Positions 53,203 to 63,163 of a stretch of 64,000 nucleotides of DNA are shown here, in pieces. The translations under genes and the position numbers were made by a program. Source of the DNA: Prochlorococcus sp. AG-412-J13 (GTDB lineage: Bacteria; Cyanobacteriota; Cyanobacteriia; PCC-6307; Cyanobiaceae); assembly GCA_003214815.1 (NCBI GenBank), contig QCLE01000004.1, positions 1-64,000 of the forward strand, read 5' to 3'. The notes beneath the pieces are model-generated. The model did no database searches. It saw only the letters and a list, made by a program, of their open reading frames with translations, and had not been told where the DNA came from. Numbering within the stretch: the stretch's first letter is position 1; each line of letters opens with the position of its first letter.

Positions 53203-54105
53203 ATGACTGAAGTTAAAAATAATATTTCTGATTTTGAAAAATATCTTAAAAACACAAAAAAGATTGTAGAAGAAGCACTTGATTTTTCCTTGGGCCCTGA
53301 GAATCCAGAAATATTAAGAGAATCAATGAGATATTCCCTTTTAGCTGGAGGGAAAAGAATACGTCCAATTTTATGTTTAGCATCTTGCTCACTGGCTGGA
53401 GGAGAACCCTCTCTTGCTGTTCCTACTGCAGTAGCAATAGAAATGATCCATACTATGTCCTTGATTCATGATGATCTGCCCGCGATGGATAATGATGACT
53501 TGAGGAGAGGTCGGCCGACAAATCATAAAGTATATGGAGATGCAATAGCTATTCTTGCTGGCGATGCTTTATTAACTAGGGCCTTTGAAATGGTCTCTTT
53601 AAGAAGTCCTGGAGTCGATCCAAATAGATTATTAAATGTAGTTGGCGAATTATCCCTAGTTGCTGGCGCACCAGGCCTAGTCGGAGGACAAGTTGTTGAT
53701 TTGGAATGCGAAGGCAAAGAAGTCGACCTTGAAACTCTAGAATATATTCATCTTCATAAGACTGGGGCTTTATTAAAGGCTTGCGTAAGAACAGGCGCGA
53801 TGATCGCAGGCGCTAACAAAAAACTATTACAAGCTCTAACAACATATGCAGAGGGAATTGGTTTAGCCTTCCAAATAATAGATGATATTCTTGATTTAAC
53901 TTCCAGCAGTGAAAAGCTTGGTAAAACTGCAGGCAAAGATCTTTTAGCTGACAAAACTACTTATCCTAAATTACTTGGAATGGAGGAGTCAAAGAAAAGA
54001 GCATTTGATTTAGTTGAAAACGCAAAAAAAGCAATTGAACCTTGGGGTGCAGATGCAAAGTATTTAATATCATTAGCCGACTTTATTACAAATAGAGATA
54101 GATAA
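53203..54105 (+). CDS. crtE: geranylgeranyl diphosphate synthase
   Basis: The 300-residue prenyltransferase condenses IPP with allylic diphosphates to make the C20 precursor of carotenoids and the chlorophyll tail. The first aspartate-rich motif is [19 protein letters not shown] and the second is [19 protein letters not shown] is also typical. Spacing to folD is 37 bases. Confidence 0.95.
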   Translation: MTEVKNNISDFEKYLKNTKKIVEEALDFSLGPENPEILRESMRYSLLAGGKRIRPILCLASCSLAGGEPSLAVPTAVAIEMIHTMSLIHDDLPAMDNDDLRRGRPTNHKVYGDAIAILAGDALLTRAFEMVSLRSPGVDPNRLLNVVGELSLVAGAPGLVGGQVVDLECEGKEVDLETLEYIHLHKTGALLKACVRTGAMIAGANKKLLQALTTYAEGIGLAFQIIDDILDLTSSSEKLGKTAGKDLLADKTTYPKLLGMEESKKRAFDLVENAKKAIEPWGADAKYLISLADFITNRDR

Positions 54106-54118
54106 TTAGTTTTAATTT

Positions 54119-54598
54119 ATGTCTGAGTTTTTTTCCTTTTTTAATAATTCAGTTCTTTTCTGGAGCTTATTATCCTGTTTACTAGCTCAATTTTTTAAAA
54201 TTATATTCAATTTCTTTTCAAGTGGAGAGATAAGATTTGGAATTATGTTCGAGACTGGTGGCATGCCTTCAAGTCATTCCGCCTTAATTACTGGTGCTAC
54301 ATCTGGTATAGGTTATGAATTGGGATTTGATAGCTCAATATTTGCATTATCAGTTGCTGTAGCCCTAATAGTTATGTATGACGCTAGTGGTGTTAGAAAA
54401 TCAGCTGGAATTCAAGCTGCAGAAATCAATAAACTATCAAAAAAACTAGACCCTCAATCAGAATTACTTTTAAAAGAAACCCTGGGCCATACAAAATTTG
54501 AGGTCATGGTGGGTAGTTTTTTAGGTCCATTAATCACTTTGCCTGGAATGTTTTTTTTAGGTTCTCCTCTCAAAATATTTGATTTGATAATAAATTAA
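54119..54598 (+). CDS. divergent PAP2-family membrane protein (DUF212 type)
   Basis: The 159-residue protein has about four helices and the pattern FETGGMPSSHSALITGA, YDASGVRKSAGIQA and LLKETLGHTKFEVMVGSFLG, typical of the divergent PAP2 (phosphatidic acid phosphatase 2-related) family. PSSHS and the histidine GH are the phosphatase-like residues. It lies 13 bases after crtE. The substrate is unknown; a lipid or prenyl phosphate would fit the location. Confidence 0.85.
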   Translation: MSEFFSFFNNSVLFWSLLSCLLAQFFKIIFNFFSSGEIRFGIMFETGGMPSSHSALITGATSGIGYELGFDSSIFALSVAVALIVMYDASGVRKSAGIQAAEINKLSKKLDPQSELLLKETLGHTKFEVMVGSFLGPLITLPGMFFLGSPLKIFDLIIN

Positions 54599-55986
54599 GA
54601 ATCATTTGAAAAACTAATTTGGGTGGCATCTATAAAGTTTTTTGCGACTTCTGGAGAACTTGGCAAATGTAAGTGAATCCAACTTGCATGTAATTTTTCA
54701 TCAAAAAAACCTTCATTTTTGTATTCAGTTTTCCAAGATTTAATTTTCCATGGGGAAGAAAGTTTCTTCTTATGAGCAGCGTTTCTTAAATCAAGTTCAG
54801 ATAAATCTTTTTCAATTTCCCAATAATGAAATTCATGTCCTCTAATTAATTGATTTTGTTTAATGATCGGAGTATCTTTTAAACCCTCAATGTATCTATA
54901 ACCTACTGAAAGTTTACTTTTTTTTGATCTAAAAGGCAGGATGCCACTCATTTTATGATTATTACCATTTTCATCTTTTATAAAGTCTCCTAAAATCATC
55001 ATCCCTCCGCACTCTGAATATATAAATCCATTTTTGCGGAATTTCCTTAACGAATTTAAGCTTTTTATAGAGTTACTTATATGATCAGCATATTTTTCAG
55101 GGAACCCCCCTGGAATAATTAAAGAAGAAGCCTCATTAGGTATTTCTTCATCATCATAAATACTCCATGAAATCAATGGTATGCCCATTTCACTCAAAAA
55201 CTCCTTAGTTTCAGGGTATTGAAAATGAAAGATTTTATCTTCTGCGATTGCAATAGGTTTATTCTTGTCTATTTTAAAATCTTCAAAACTGACAGAATTA
55301 AATATTTTCTTTTGAGGAGATTTCAGAAATTTAATAAGAGAAAATACATCAAGATTTCTTTCAGCGAAATTTGCAAAATATTCAACATCAATATCTTTAC
55401 CATTATCCAATGGAGATATCAAACCTAAATTAGCTTTGTTTAAAGTTATTTTTGAATCAGATGGTAAAAAACCAAGAATTTCGATGTCTTCATTTTTAAA
55501 CACTTCTTTGATTAATTTTTTATGCCTATCTGAATTAACGTTGTTAAATATAATTCCTGCTATTGACAACTCACTATCGAAATCTCTAAAACCTCGAACA
55601 GTCGCCAAAAGAGAAGCTACTTGACCTCTAGCATTTACAATAAAAATTACTGGAGAATTGAGAAGTTTAGAGATATTTGCTGTGCTGGAATAGGTTGTTG
55701 CCCCTAATCCATCAAATAGACCCATTGCTCCTTCAATTAATGAGAATTCATATTTCAAAGAATGTTTAAAAAAACTTTCTTGAACCCATTCCTCACCACT
55801 TAGAAAAACATCTAAATTCCTACAAATAGGTTGGCCAATTGAACTAAGTTGTTGTTGATCAAGATAATCTGGGCCAACCTTGAAAGTTTGTATCTTTTTA
55901 CCTTTTGAGAGCAGCCAACAAGATATCAAAAGCGATAATGTAGTTTTCCCACTATCAGTTGAAGGAGAAGATATTACACAAGGCAT
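54595..55986 (-). CDS. cobB: cobyrinate a,c-diamide synthase
   Basis: The 463-residue enzyme amidates cobyrinic acid side chains with ATP and glutamine in cobalamin (pseudocobalamin) synthesis. The N-terminal SSPSTDSGKTTLSLLI is the P-loop of the dethiobiotin-synthetase-like domain, and FSLIEGAMGLFDGLG follows. The C-terminal glutaminase has GGFPEKYADHISN and GFIYSECGGMMILGD (nucleophile Cys). It is tight behind opcA (3 bases) and overlaps the convergent PAP2-like gene by 4 bases. The family is also called CbiA. Confidence 0.93.
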   Translation of the reverse strand: MPCVISSPSTDSGKTTLSLLISCWLLSKGKKIQTFKVGPDYLDQQQLSSIGQPICRNLDVFLSGEEWVQESFFKHSLKYEFSLIEGAMGLFDGLGATTYSSTANISKLLNSPVIFIVNARGQVASLLATVRGFRDFDSELSIAGIIFNNVNSDRHKKLIKEVFKNEDIEILGFLPSDSKITLNKANLGLISPLDNGKDIDVEYFANFAERNLDVFSLIKFLKSPQKKIFNSVSFEDFKIDKNKPIAIAEDKIFHFQYPETKEFLSEMGIPLISWSIYDDEEIPNEASSLIIPGGFPEKYADHISNSIKSLNSLRKFRKNGFIYSECGGMMILGDFIKDENGNNHKMSGILPFRSKKSKLSVGYRYIEGLKDTPIIKQNQLIRGHEFHYWEIEKDLSELDLRNAAHKKKLSSPWKIKSWKTEYKNEGFFDEKLHASWIHLHLPSSPEVAKNFIDATQISFSNDS

Positions 55987-55989
55987 TTA

Positions 55990-57291
55990 TTAGTTATTAA
56001 AGCCATTAAATATTTGAAGGGCTATTTTAATAGAATTTTCAAAAAGAGGACTTGTATTCCCTCTACTACTTCCCAATAATTTACTAACATCATACTCTGA
56101 TGTAGAAAAAGAATTTGGAACAACTTGTTCTATTAATTCCATATTAGCCATTCCCCCTGCCTCAAGTCTCATACATTCCACTGATTCACAGCCAAGTATT
56201 ACACAAGTGTTGTTTTTTTGAACCTCACTAATTTTTGAAATCAACCTCAATCCAATAACTTGTCCTAAATGAATACTTGGATTTCCCAAAGATAAGGGAT
56301 TAATTGATGCAGAAATTATTTCGCCGTTAATTCTTTCAAACTCTATTTTTGTTGATTCTGTATCCCTTTCAACTCTTAGAAAAGACCAACCAAGTTTATC
56401 GCTAATCCATGAAATCAAAAACAAAGCTTGAATCATATGATCTCCTGCGATATCAATATCAATATCAGTAATATGATCTAAAATTGGTCTCCTCGAAGGC
56501 GGATCAAAAATCATTGCCAATGATTCCCTCCAATTTTTCAACCTAACCCAATTCAAATCATTAATAGCTTTATTTGAGTTATTTAGTTGATCTAAAACTT
56601 TTAAACATCTCTTAGGAGATCCAAGAGCAGTGTCAATTATTAACCTTAGACCATAATTAGTAAAATATTCGAAGATTTCAGGCGATTCATCCAAGCTTCC
56701 ATTCCACCACAACCATGAAGGTAATTCATCAATAGATAGTTCATCAATTATTTTTAATCCTTTATTTGATATTGAGGCTGAGTCCCCCCTAATAACAACT
56801 AAATCACCGCATATAGATTGCATAGATGGTATATCACTTAATGGACAGTAAGCCGATACAAAAGTTTTGATATCTGAATTTTCATTTAACGTTGGCGCTA
56901 GAGTTATTAATCTTCTTGGATTCAATGTACTTATTGATGATTCAAAAAATTGTCCTCTAAAGTCTTCAAAGTCTTTATTAGAGAAATTTTCCTTCAACAA
57001 ATTCAATAATTCTTCACTATTAAGGGAAGTAGTGATAGGAAGTCCTTGATCTAATATAAATTTTTTAGCAACTTCAATTATCTCTGGACTTAAATTTCCA
57101 GTAATTGGTCCATTTACTAATCCTTTGTGAACCAAGCATTGTTCTAGCCAAGCAGGCTGCCAGACCATTAATGTAAAAGTATTAGCTCCAGTATTATCTT
57201 TATCTTCTGAAATCCATAATTGATTAAGGTAATTAGAAATTTCCTGATAAGGCAGCTCTAATGGGGTTTGGAGTGTTAGTTGAGGTTTCAT
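55990..57291 (-). CDS. opcA: glucose-6-phosphate dehydrogenase assembly protein OpcA
   Basis: The 433-residue protein activates and oligomerises the zwf product in the oxidative pentose phosphate pathway. The location directly behind zwf (2 bases) is the standard cyanobacterial order. Family features such as VVIRGDSASISNKGLKIIDE, PSWLWWNGSLDESPE and GCESVECMRLEAGGMANMEL are present. It is redox-responsive through thioredoxin in cyanobacteria; cysteines are visible in GCESVEC. Confidence 0.93.
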   Translation of the reverse strand: MKPQLTLQTPLELPYQEISNYLNQLWISEDKDNTGANTFTLMVWQPAWLEQCLVHKGLVNGPITGNLSPEIIEVAKKFILDQGLPITTSLNSEELLNLLKENFSNKDFEDFRGQFFESSISTLNPRRLITLAPTLNENSDIKTFVSAYCPLSDIPSMQSICGDLVVIRGDSASISNKGLKIIDELSIDELPSWLWWNGSLDESPEIFEYFTNYGLRLIIDTALGSPKRCLKVLDQLNNSNKAINDLNWVRLKNWRESLAMIFDPPSRRPILDHITDIDIDIAGDHMIQALFLISWISDKLGWSFLRVERDTESTKIEFERINGEIISASINPLSLGNPSIHLGQVIGLRLISKISEVQKNNTCVILGCESVECMRLEAGGMANMELIEQVVPNSFSTSEYDVSKLLGSSRGNTSPLFENSIKIALQIFNGFNN

Positions 57292-57293
57292 TT

Positions 57294-58817
57294 TTAAGGT
57301 CTACGCCAGAAAATATTATCTTTTGAAAGTAATTGATCAGACTCAGGAGGTCCCCAGGTCATAGATTCATAATAATAAATAGGTAACTTCCAAGGAGAAT
57401 TATCCATCAATTCTATTAATGGCGTATAAAGTTTCCAGGCTGCCTCTACTTCATCACTTCGAGTAAATAAGGTTGGGTCAGAAAGCATTGCATCAGCTAA
57501 TAATCTTACATAGCCTTCATCTGAGGGTTCTCCAAATGATTCATCATAAGAAAATTCCATCTCAACAGGTCTTGATTTCATTCCAGAACCAGGAGATTTC
57601 ACTTCAAATTTGAAAGTAGCTCCTTCATTTGGCTGAATTCTAAGAATAAGTTGATTTGGGGCAGGATTTATTATTGTTGATTCAAATAAATGAACAGGAA
57701 CGTCTTTAAAAGTCAAGACTATTTCTCCAACTCTTTTAGGTAGTCTTTTCCCTGTTCTCAAATAAAAAGGAACCCCTTTCCAACGCCAGTTATCAACGAA
57801 AACTTTTGTCGAAATATAAGTTTCTGTTGTGCTATTACAATTAACACCATCTTCCTGCCTATAACCTTTAAGTCGATTTGAAATATTTCCTCCCTCTCCA
57901 TATTGACCTCTTATGCAACAATTCCACGGTTCATTTTCGTCCGCAAGTTTTGAAGCTTGAAGGACCTTAGCTTTTTCATTTCTTATTGCTTCTGGTTCAA
58001 ACTTTCCAGGAGGTTCCATAGCAGTAACAGCAAGCATTTGAGTCATATGATTTTGAAGCATATCCCTTAAAGCGCCAGAACTTTCGTAATAACCTGCTCT
58101 GTCTTCAACACCCACTGTTTCAGATGAAGTAATTTGAACACTTGATATATAATTTCTGTTCCAGATTGGTTCGAATATAGTGTTAGCAAACCTCAAAACA
58201 AGAATATTTTGAACTGTCTCTTTACCTAAATAGTGATCAATCCTATAAATCTGACTTTCTTCAGCACAACTTTGAACGATCTTATTCAATTTTTTTGCAC
58301 TTGAATAATCTCTTCCAAAAGGTTTTTCAATCACTAAACGACTTTTCTTAGGGTCATCTAAAAGGCCAGCTGCTTTAAGAGCTTTACATCCACTTGCATA
58401 GAAATTCGGAGATACTGATAAATAAAATGTTCTATTCCCATGAGTAGCTAGTGTTTTATCAATTTCATTTAATCTTTTAGAAAGCCTTACGACATGATCA
58501 CTTTGTTGTAAGTTAACTGGTTCATAGAAAAGATAATTAGAAAATTCTTCCCACTCCCTTTCTTTACCAGATATTTGATTGGATAGCTTTACTTCCATCT
58601 TTTTTCTAAACTCATTATCAGACCAAGGTCTTCTCGCACAACCAACTATTCCAAATTCACTAGGAATTCTTCTTTGCAAATAGAGTTCAAATAAGGCTGG
58701 TATTAATTTTCTATGAGTAAGGTCTCCACTAGCGCCGAATATTACTAAGCATTGTGGAGATATGACTCTTTCCTGCCGTAAACCTAATCTTAGAGGATTA
58801 CTTAAAGTTGAAGGCAT
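57294..58817 (-). CDS. zwf: glucose-6-phosphate 1-dehydrogenase
   Basis: The 507-residue enzyme makes 6-phosphogluconolactone and NADPH, a main night-time electron source. CLVIFGASGDLTHRKLIPAL is the NADP-binding site, and YRIDHYLGKETVQNILVLRF holds the catalytic motif RIDHYLGKE. The length is normal. It leads the zwf-opcA-cobB run. Confidence 0.97.
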   Translation of the reverse strand: MPSTLSNPLRLGLRQERVISPQCLVIFGASGDLTHRKLIPALFELYLQRRIPSEFGIVGCARRPWSDNEFRKKMEVKLSNQISGKEREWEEFSNYLFYEPVNLQQSDHVVRLSKRLNEIDKTLATHGNRTFYLSVSPNFYASGCKALKAAGLLDDPKKSRLVIEKPFGRDYSSAKKLNKIVQSCAEESQIYRIDHYLGKETVQNILVLRFANTIFEPIWNRNYISSVQITSSETVGVEDRAGYYESSGALRDMLQNHMTQMLAVTAMEPPGKFEPEAIRNEKAKVLQASKLADENEPWNCCIRGQYGEGGNISNRLKGYRQEDGVNCNSTTETYISTKVFVDNWRWKGVPFYLRTGKRLPKRVGEIVLTFKDVPVHLFESTIINPAPNQLILRIQPNEGATFKFEVKSPGSGMKSRPVEMEFSYDESFGEPSDEGYVRLLADAMLSDPTLFTRSDEVEAAWKLYTPLIELMDNSPWKLPIYYYESMTWGPPESDQLLSKDNIFWRRP

Positions 58818-58927
58818 ATTTTTAATATTCTTTTTTTAAAATCCTCTTTTTTTCTAATATTAGCTACATATTGTGTCTAAACCAAAAAGTATTCAGTAGG
58901 TGAAACTTAAATCTAAATATCAAAGAT

Positions 58928-60028
<1,101 letters not shown>

Positions 60029-60206
60029 TTAGATTTATTTTATAAAAGATTATCAATTTGTAGTTTAATTTGTAGTGATTTTACAAAAATGGTTACGTTT
60101 TGAGATCGGAATAAATAGATGAAATTATGTTTATTTTTCAATATTTGTTGTTTTTGTCAGTATAGTTACACAGAAATAATTTTTTATCTAATTAAAAAAT
60201 TCTTGT

Positions 60207-60749
60207 ATGAACAATCCTCAAGAATCAATAAATCATTATAAAGAAAATGATTTCAGGACAATTGAGCAGACGATGGAAAAGCTTTCTGGCGGAACAAGAC
60301 GACTTGCAGCTCAACTTACAACTTCTGCAAGTTTAGATTCTTTGTGGAGTGTTTTAACAGATTATGATCGGCTAAATCTCTATATACCAAATCTTTTATC
60401 GAGCAAAAAAATATTTCAGAAGGAAAATAATGTCCACCTTAAACAAGTTGGGGCTCAGGATTTCCTTGGCATGAAATTTTCAGCTGAAGTAACTATCGAT
60501 TTATTTGAAGATAAGGAGCTTGGCATCTTAAAATTTAATTTGATAAAAGGAGATTTCAGGAAATTTGAAGGTAGTTGGAAAATACAAAATATTAAAAATA
60601 CTTCAAAAAATTCATTAATTTACGATCTTACTGTTCAAGGTTGTCAGTGGATGCCCATAGGAATGATAGAGAAAAGACTGAAAAAGGATCTTTCAGAAAA
60701 TTTAATTGCCGTAGATAGGCAAGCAAAATCATCCAAAAGATCGTTATAA
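60207..60749 (+). CDS. START-like cyclase/dehydrase family protein
   Basis: The 180-residue protein has the Polyketide_cyc/START-like barrel: RRLAAQLTTSASLDSLWSVL, TDYDRLNLYIPNL and the long C-terminal helix MIEKRLKKDLSENLIAVD. Such proteins bind hydrophobic ligands. In cyanobacteria a Coq10-type role with quinones is possible but unproven. It is divergent from petH, 181 bases away. Confidence 0.8.
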   Translation: MNNPQESINHYKENDFRTIEQTMEKLSGGTRRLAAQLTTSASLDSLWSVLTDYDRLNLYIPNLLSSKKIFQKENNVHLKQVGAQDFLGMKFSAEVTIDLFEDKELGILKFNLIKGDFRKFEGSWKIQNIKNTSKNSLIYDLTVQGCQWMPIGMIEKRLKKDLSENLIAVDRQAKSSKRSL

Positions 60750-60760
60750 ATTTAAATTAA

Positions 60761-60833
60761 TAGCCCCAAGGGGATTCGAACCCCTGTCGCCTCCGTGAAA
60801 GGGAGGTGTCCTAGGCCTCTAGACGATGGGGCC
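60761..60833 (-). tRNA. trnE: tRNA-Glu (anticodon UUC)
   Basis: The 73-nt gene reads GGCCCCATCGTCTAGAGGCC at its 5' end. The anticodon stem is CCTCC/GGAGG with loop CTTTCAC (anticodon TTC), the T arm is AGGGGTTCGAATCCCCT, and the discriminator is A. The acceptor stem is 7 bp with a G-U at the first position. CCA is not encoded. It also feeds tetrapyrrole synthesis via glutamyl-tRNA. Confidence 0.97.
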
Positions 60834-60875
60834 AGGAAATTAGAATAACAGCTTAATAAAAAACTAAGAGTAAGG

Positions 60876-61994
60876 CTAGCCTTTCGTCAAGTATTGTTGC
60901 TCTTTGTTTTGTCCTTGCCACACAGGAACTGTGAAATGGAAGCAGGAACCTACTCCAATTTCAGATACAACCCATATTCTTCCTCCATGGACCTGTACTA
61001 TTCTCCTGCATACTGATAACCCAATTCCAAATCCTGAAGTTCCTTCAGAAGTCTGTGGAAGTCTAACTCTATCAAGAAAAATTCTTTTTTGTTCTCCCAA
61101 AGGAATACCTGCACCTTTGTCACAAATTGTTATTTCTACCCATTGATTTGTCTTATGAATCATAGTAATTTTTATAAATCCAGAGTCTTTAGAAAATTTA
61201 ATAGCATTTTCAATTAAATTTAAAAATACTTGCCTCATTCTTCTTTGATCTGCAAATACACTTGGCAGATCAGATGGAATATCAGTATCAATTTCAATAT
61301 TCCTTAATCTCCAGAATTTTTCTAATTCGAGTATTACTTCAGCACTAATATTACCTAAATCAATTTTCTGAGGATTAAATAACGCTTCCCATTTAGTTGT
61401 TCCAACCTCTAAAAGATCCTGAGATAAGAGTTCAATCTCTTCAAGACGTCTTTTAATTACCTCTTGCAATTTTGAAATATCTATTTGTCCTAGTTTTTGA
61501 CTTTGAACAGCCAAGGTAGCAGCCGTTAAAGGCGTTCTTAATTCATGTGCGACCATTCTTAATAATCTTTCCTGAGACTCTATTCTTTTTGTTAATGTCT
61601 CATTTTCTTGTCTTAAAACGAGAAGTTCGTCTTCCAATAGAAATTCTTTTTGAGTCCTTATTGAATCAATTTTGGAAGGTTGCAAATTAATCCCAAGATT
61701 TTTTGTTAAGCCTTCCTCTGTCCACCTTGGTAACCATTTTTGCAACTGAGAAAAAATATTACTTCCGGCAAATATTTGTTTTGGAGCTGGGGAAACTTTT
61801 ATAAGAGCAGGAATAGCAACTAATCTATGTAATTCAAGTAATTCCGGCTGCTCTGTGGGGTCAGAAATCTGGAGAGATATCTCAAATTCACAATCATCTG
61901 ATTCTAAATAAGCTATTAGGGACTTAATATCATTACTAGAAAGTTGATTTCTAGCTGCCACAAGTATTAATTTTAATTCTTTTTTATCATTCAA
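60876..61994 (-). CDS. sasA: circadian clock-associated histidine kinase SasA
   Basis: The 372-residue protein has a KaiB-like thioredoxin-fold sensor domain (about 6-100: [14 protein letters not shown]...[14 protein letters not shown]), then the H-box [10 protein letters not shown] (H150) and the ATPase lobe with N-box [14 protein letters not shown] and [13 protein letters not shown]. It reads the KaiC phosphorylation state and phosphorylates RpaA. The next gene upstream is separate. Prochlorococcus lacks kaiA but keeps this output kinase. Confidence 0.93.
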   Translation of the reverse strand: MNDKKELKLILVAARNQLSSNDIKSLIAYLESDDCEFEISLQISDPTEQPELLELHRLVAIPALIKVSPAPKQIFAGSNIFSQLQKWLPRWTEEGLTKNLGINLQPSKIDSIRTQKEFLLEDELLVLRQENETLTKRIESQERLLRMVAHELRTPLTAATLAVQSQKLGQIDISKLQEVIKRRLEEIELLSQDLLEVGTTKWEALFNPQKIDLGNISAEVILELEKFWRLRNIEIDTDIPSDLPSVFADQRRMRQVFLNLIENAIKFSKDSGFIKITMIHKTNQWVEITICDKGAGIPLGEQKRIFLDRVRLPQTSEGTSGFGIGLSVCRRIVQVHGGRIWVVSEIGVGSCFHFTVPVWQGQNKEQQYLTKG

Positions 61995-62101
61995 ATGATT
62001 TCCTCTGAAGTGTTGAAAAGCTGTTAATTCTTATAAACACCTTAAGATATTTTTTTTTTATTTTACAGATAGGCTATGAAATAAATAGGACTTATTTATA
62101 T

Positions 62102-62641
62102 ATGGTTGCTATTAATCCAAAGAAAAATTTACATTTTGGTGAAAACCCTCCTGAAATCAATCTAAATAGTAATTTAAAAAGGTGGTTTTCGAGGAATATT
62201 GGATTATGGAAATCTAATAGAACGTATTTTCTCGATGAAGAACAAAAAACTTATAATTTATGTATGAATATAAATATTCAAACTCTCGAGAGTAAATCCG
62301 AATGGGAGTCGCATTATAAATTTACTTGGTACCCAGAAAAAAAATATAATTTCTTTGAAGAAAATCCCCAGTATAAAGAACGAGGAGAAATGCGTGCATT
62401 TTTAAAAGGCCATCAACTTAAGAGGGAAAATTTTTATTTAAGTAATGACGAAGGTATTTCAAATATTAAGCAAGTCGACGAACACGAAATGATTTTTGAA
62501 TCTTCTTACAAAGATTGGTATATATTAGAACATACAAGACTTATAGATTCTGATAACTATAGATTCAGGGTTATATATTCATGGAACAAAAATAAGCTGA
62601 AAATTGTAGAGAATCATCACGAAATTAAAATTATTAACTAA
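62102..62641 (+). CDS. lipocalin-fold protein, possible CpeS/CpcS-like
   Basis: The 179-residue protein is beta-rich with no signal peptide. The segment LKRWFSRNIGLWKSNRTYFL (25-44) resembles the opening of CpeS/CpcS-type phycobilin lyases (S-x-G-x-W-x-S-x-R-T-Y), and FRVIYSWNKNKLKIVENHHE resembles the closing strands. If so, it could attach or chaperone a bilin on the residual phycoerythrin. The similarity is modest; a lipocalin-like ligand binder is the safer statement. Confidence 0.5.
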   Translation: MVAINPKKNLHFGENPPEINLNSNLKRWFSRNIGLWKSNRTYFLDEEQKTYNLCMNINIQTLESKSEWESHYKFTWYPEKKYNFFEENPQYKERGEMRAFLKGHQLKRENFYLSNDEGISNIKQVDEHEMIFESSYKDWYILEHTRLIDSDNYRFRVIYSWNKNKLKIVENHHEIKIIN

Positions 62642-62714
62642 AAATTTGTTGGCAGATTTAGTTAAAAAATAAAAAATGTTATCTTTAATGATATGAATTA
62701 AAAATGAATCAAAA

Positions 62715-63149
62715 ATGGGTTTAAAAATATCTAAAATTCTTGCAATCCCTCTAATTTTTTCATCTTTTTTATTTGATATAAATAATGAATTTAATAATGT
62801 AAATGCAAATGTTAAAAATTCGCCTGCTAATAAAAATGATTTAGATTTATATCATGGTATGGGTGTTTCATTTCTATGTAATGCGACAAGAAAAGGATTT
62901 GATTTAGATTTTCCAAAAACATTAAACGTTGCCTCAGTAACTTTCGCATCAGTAGTTTCACAAAAACATGGAGGAAAAATAATAGAAAGAAAGAAAGAAC
63001 AAACAGTTGATATGAAAAAATTACAATTTATTGCATCTCTGCAATTAGTTGAATCAGCACTACAAGTATGTCCAGATAATGTTCCTGAAAAGATAGAAAA
63101 ACAATTTAAGATTGAAACTGAGAGACTCAAGAAATTACAAGGATTGTAA
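62715..63149 (+). CDS. small secreted protein of unknown function
   Basis: The 144-residue protein has a signal peptide (about 1-31, cleavage near NVNA). The mature part has FLCNATRKGFDLDFPKTLNV, then a region rich in Lys and ending with VESALQVCPDNVPEKIEKQF, giving two cysteines. The first motif resembles that in the protein at 205-597. It converges with prs, with 14 bases between their ends. No enzyme family recognised. Confidence 0.7.
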   Translation: MGLKISKILAIPLIFSSFLFDINNEFNNVNANVKNSPANKNDLDLYHGMGVSFLCNATRKGFDLDFPKTLNVASVTFASVVSQKHGGKIIERKKEQTVDMKKLQFIASLQLVESALQVCPDNVPEKIEKQFKIETERLKKLQGL

Positions 63150-63163
63150 AAAAATAATTTCTT

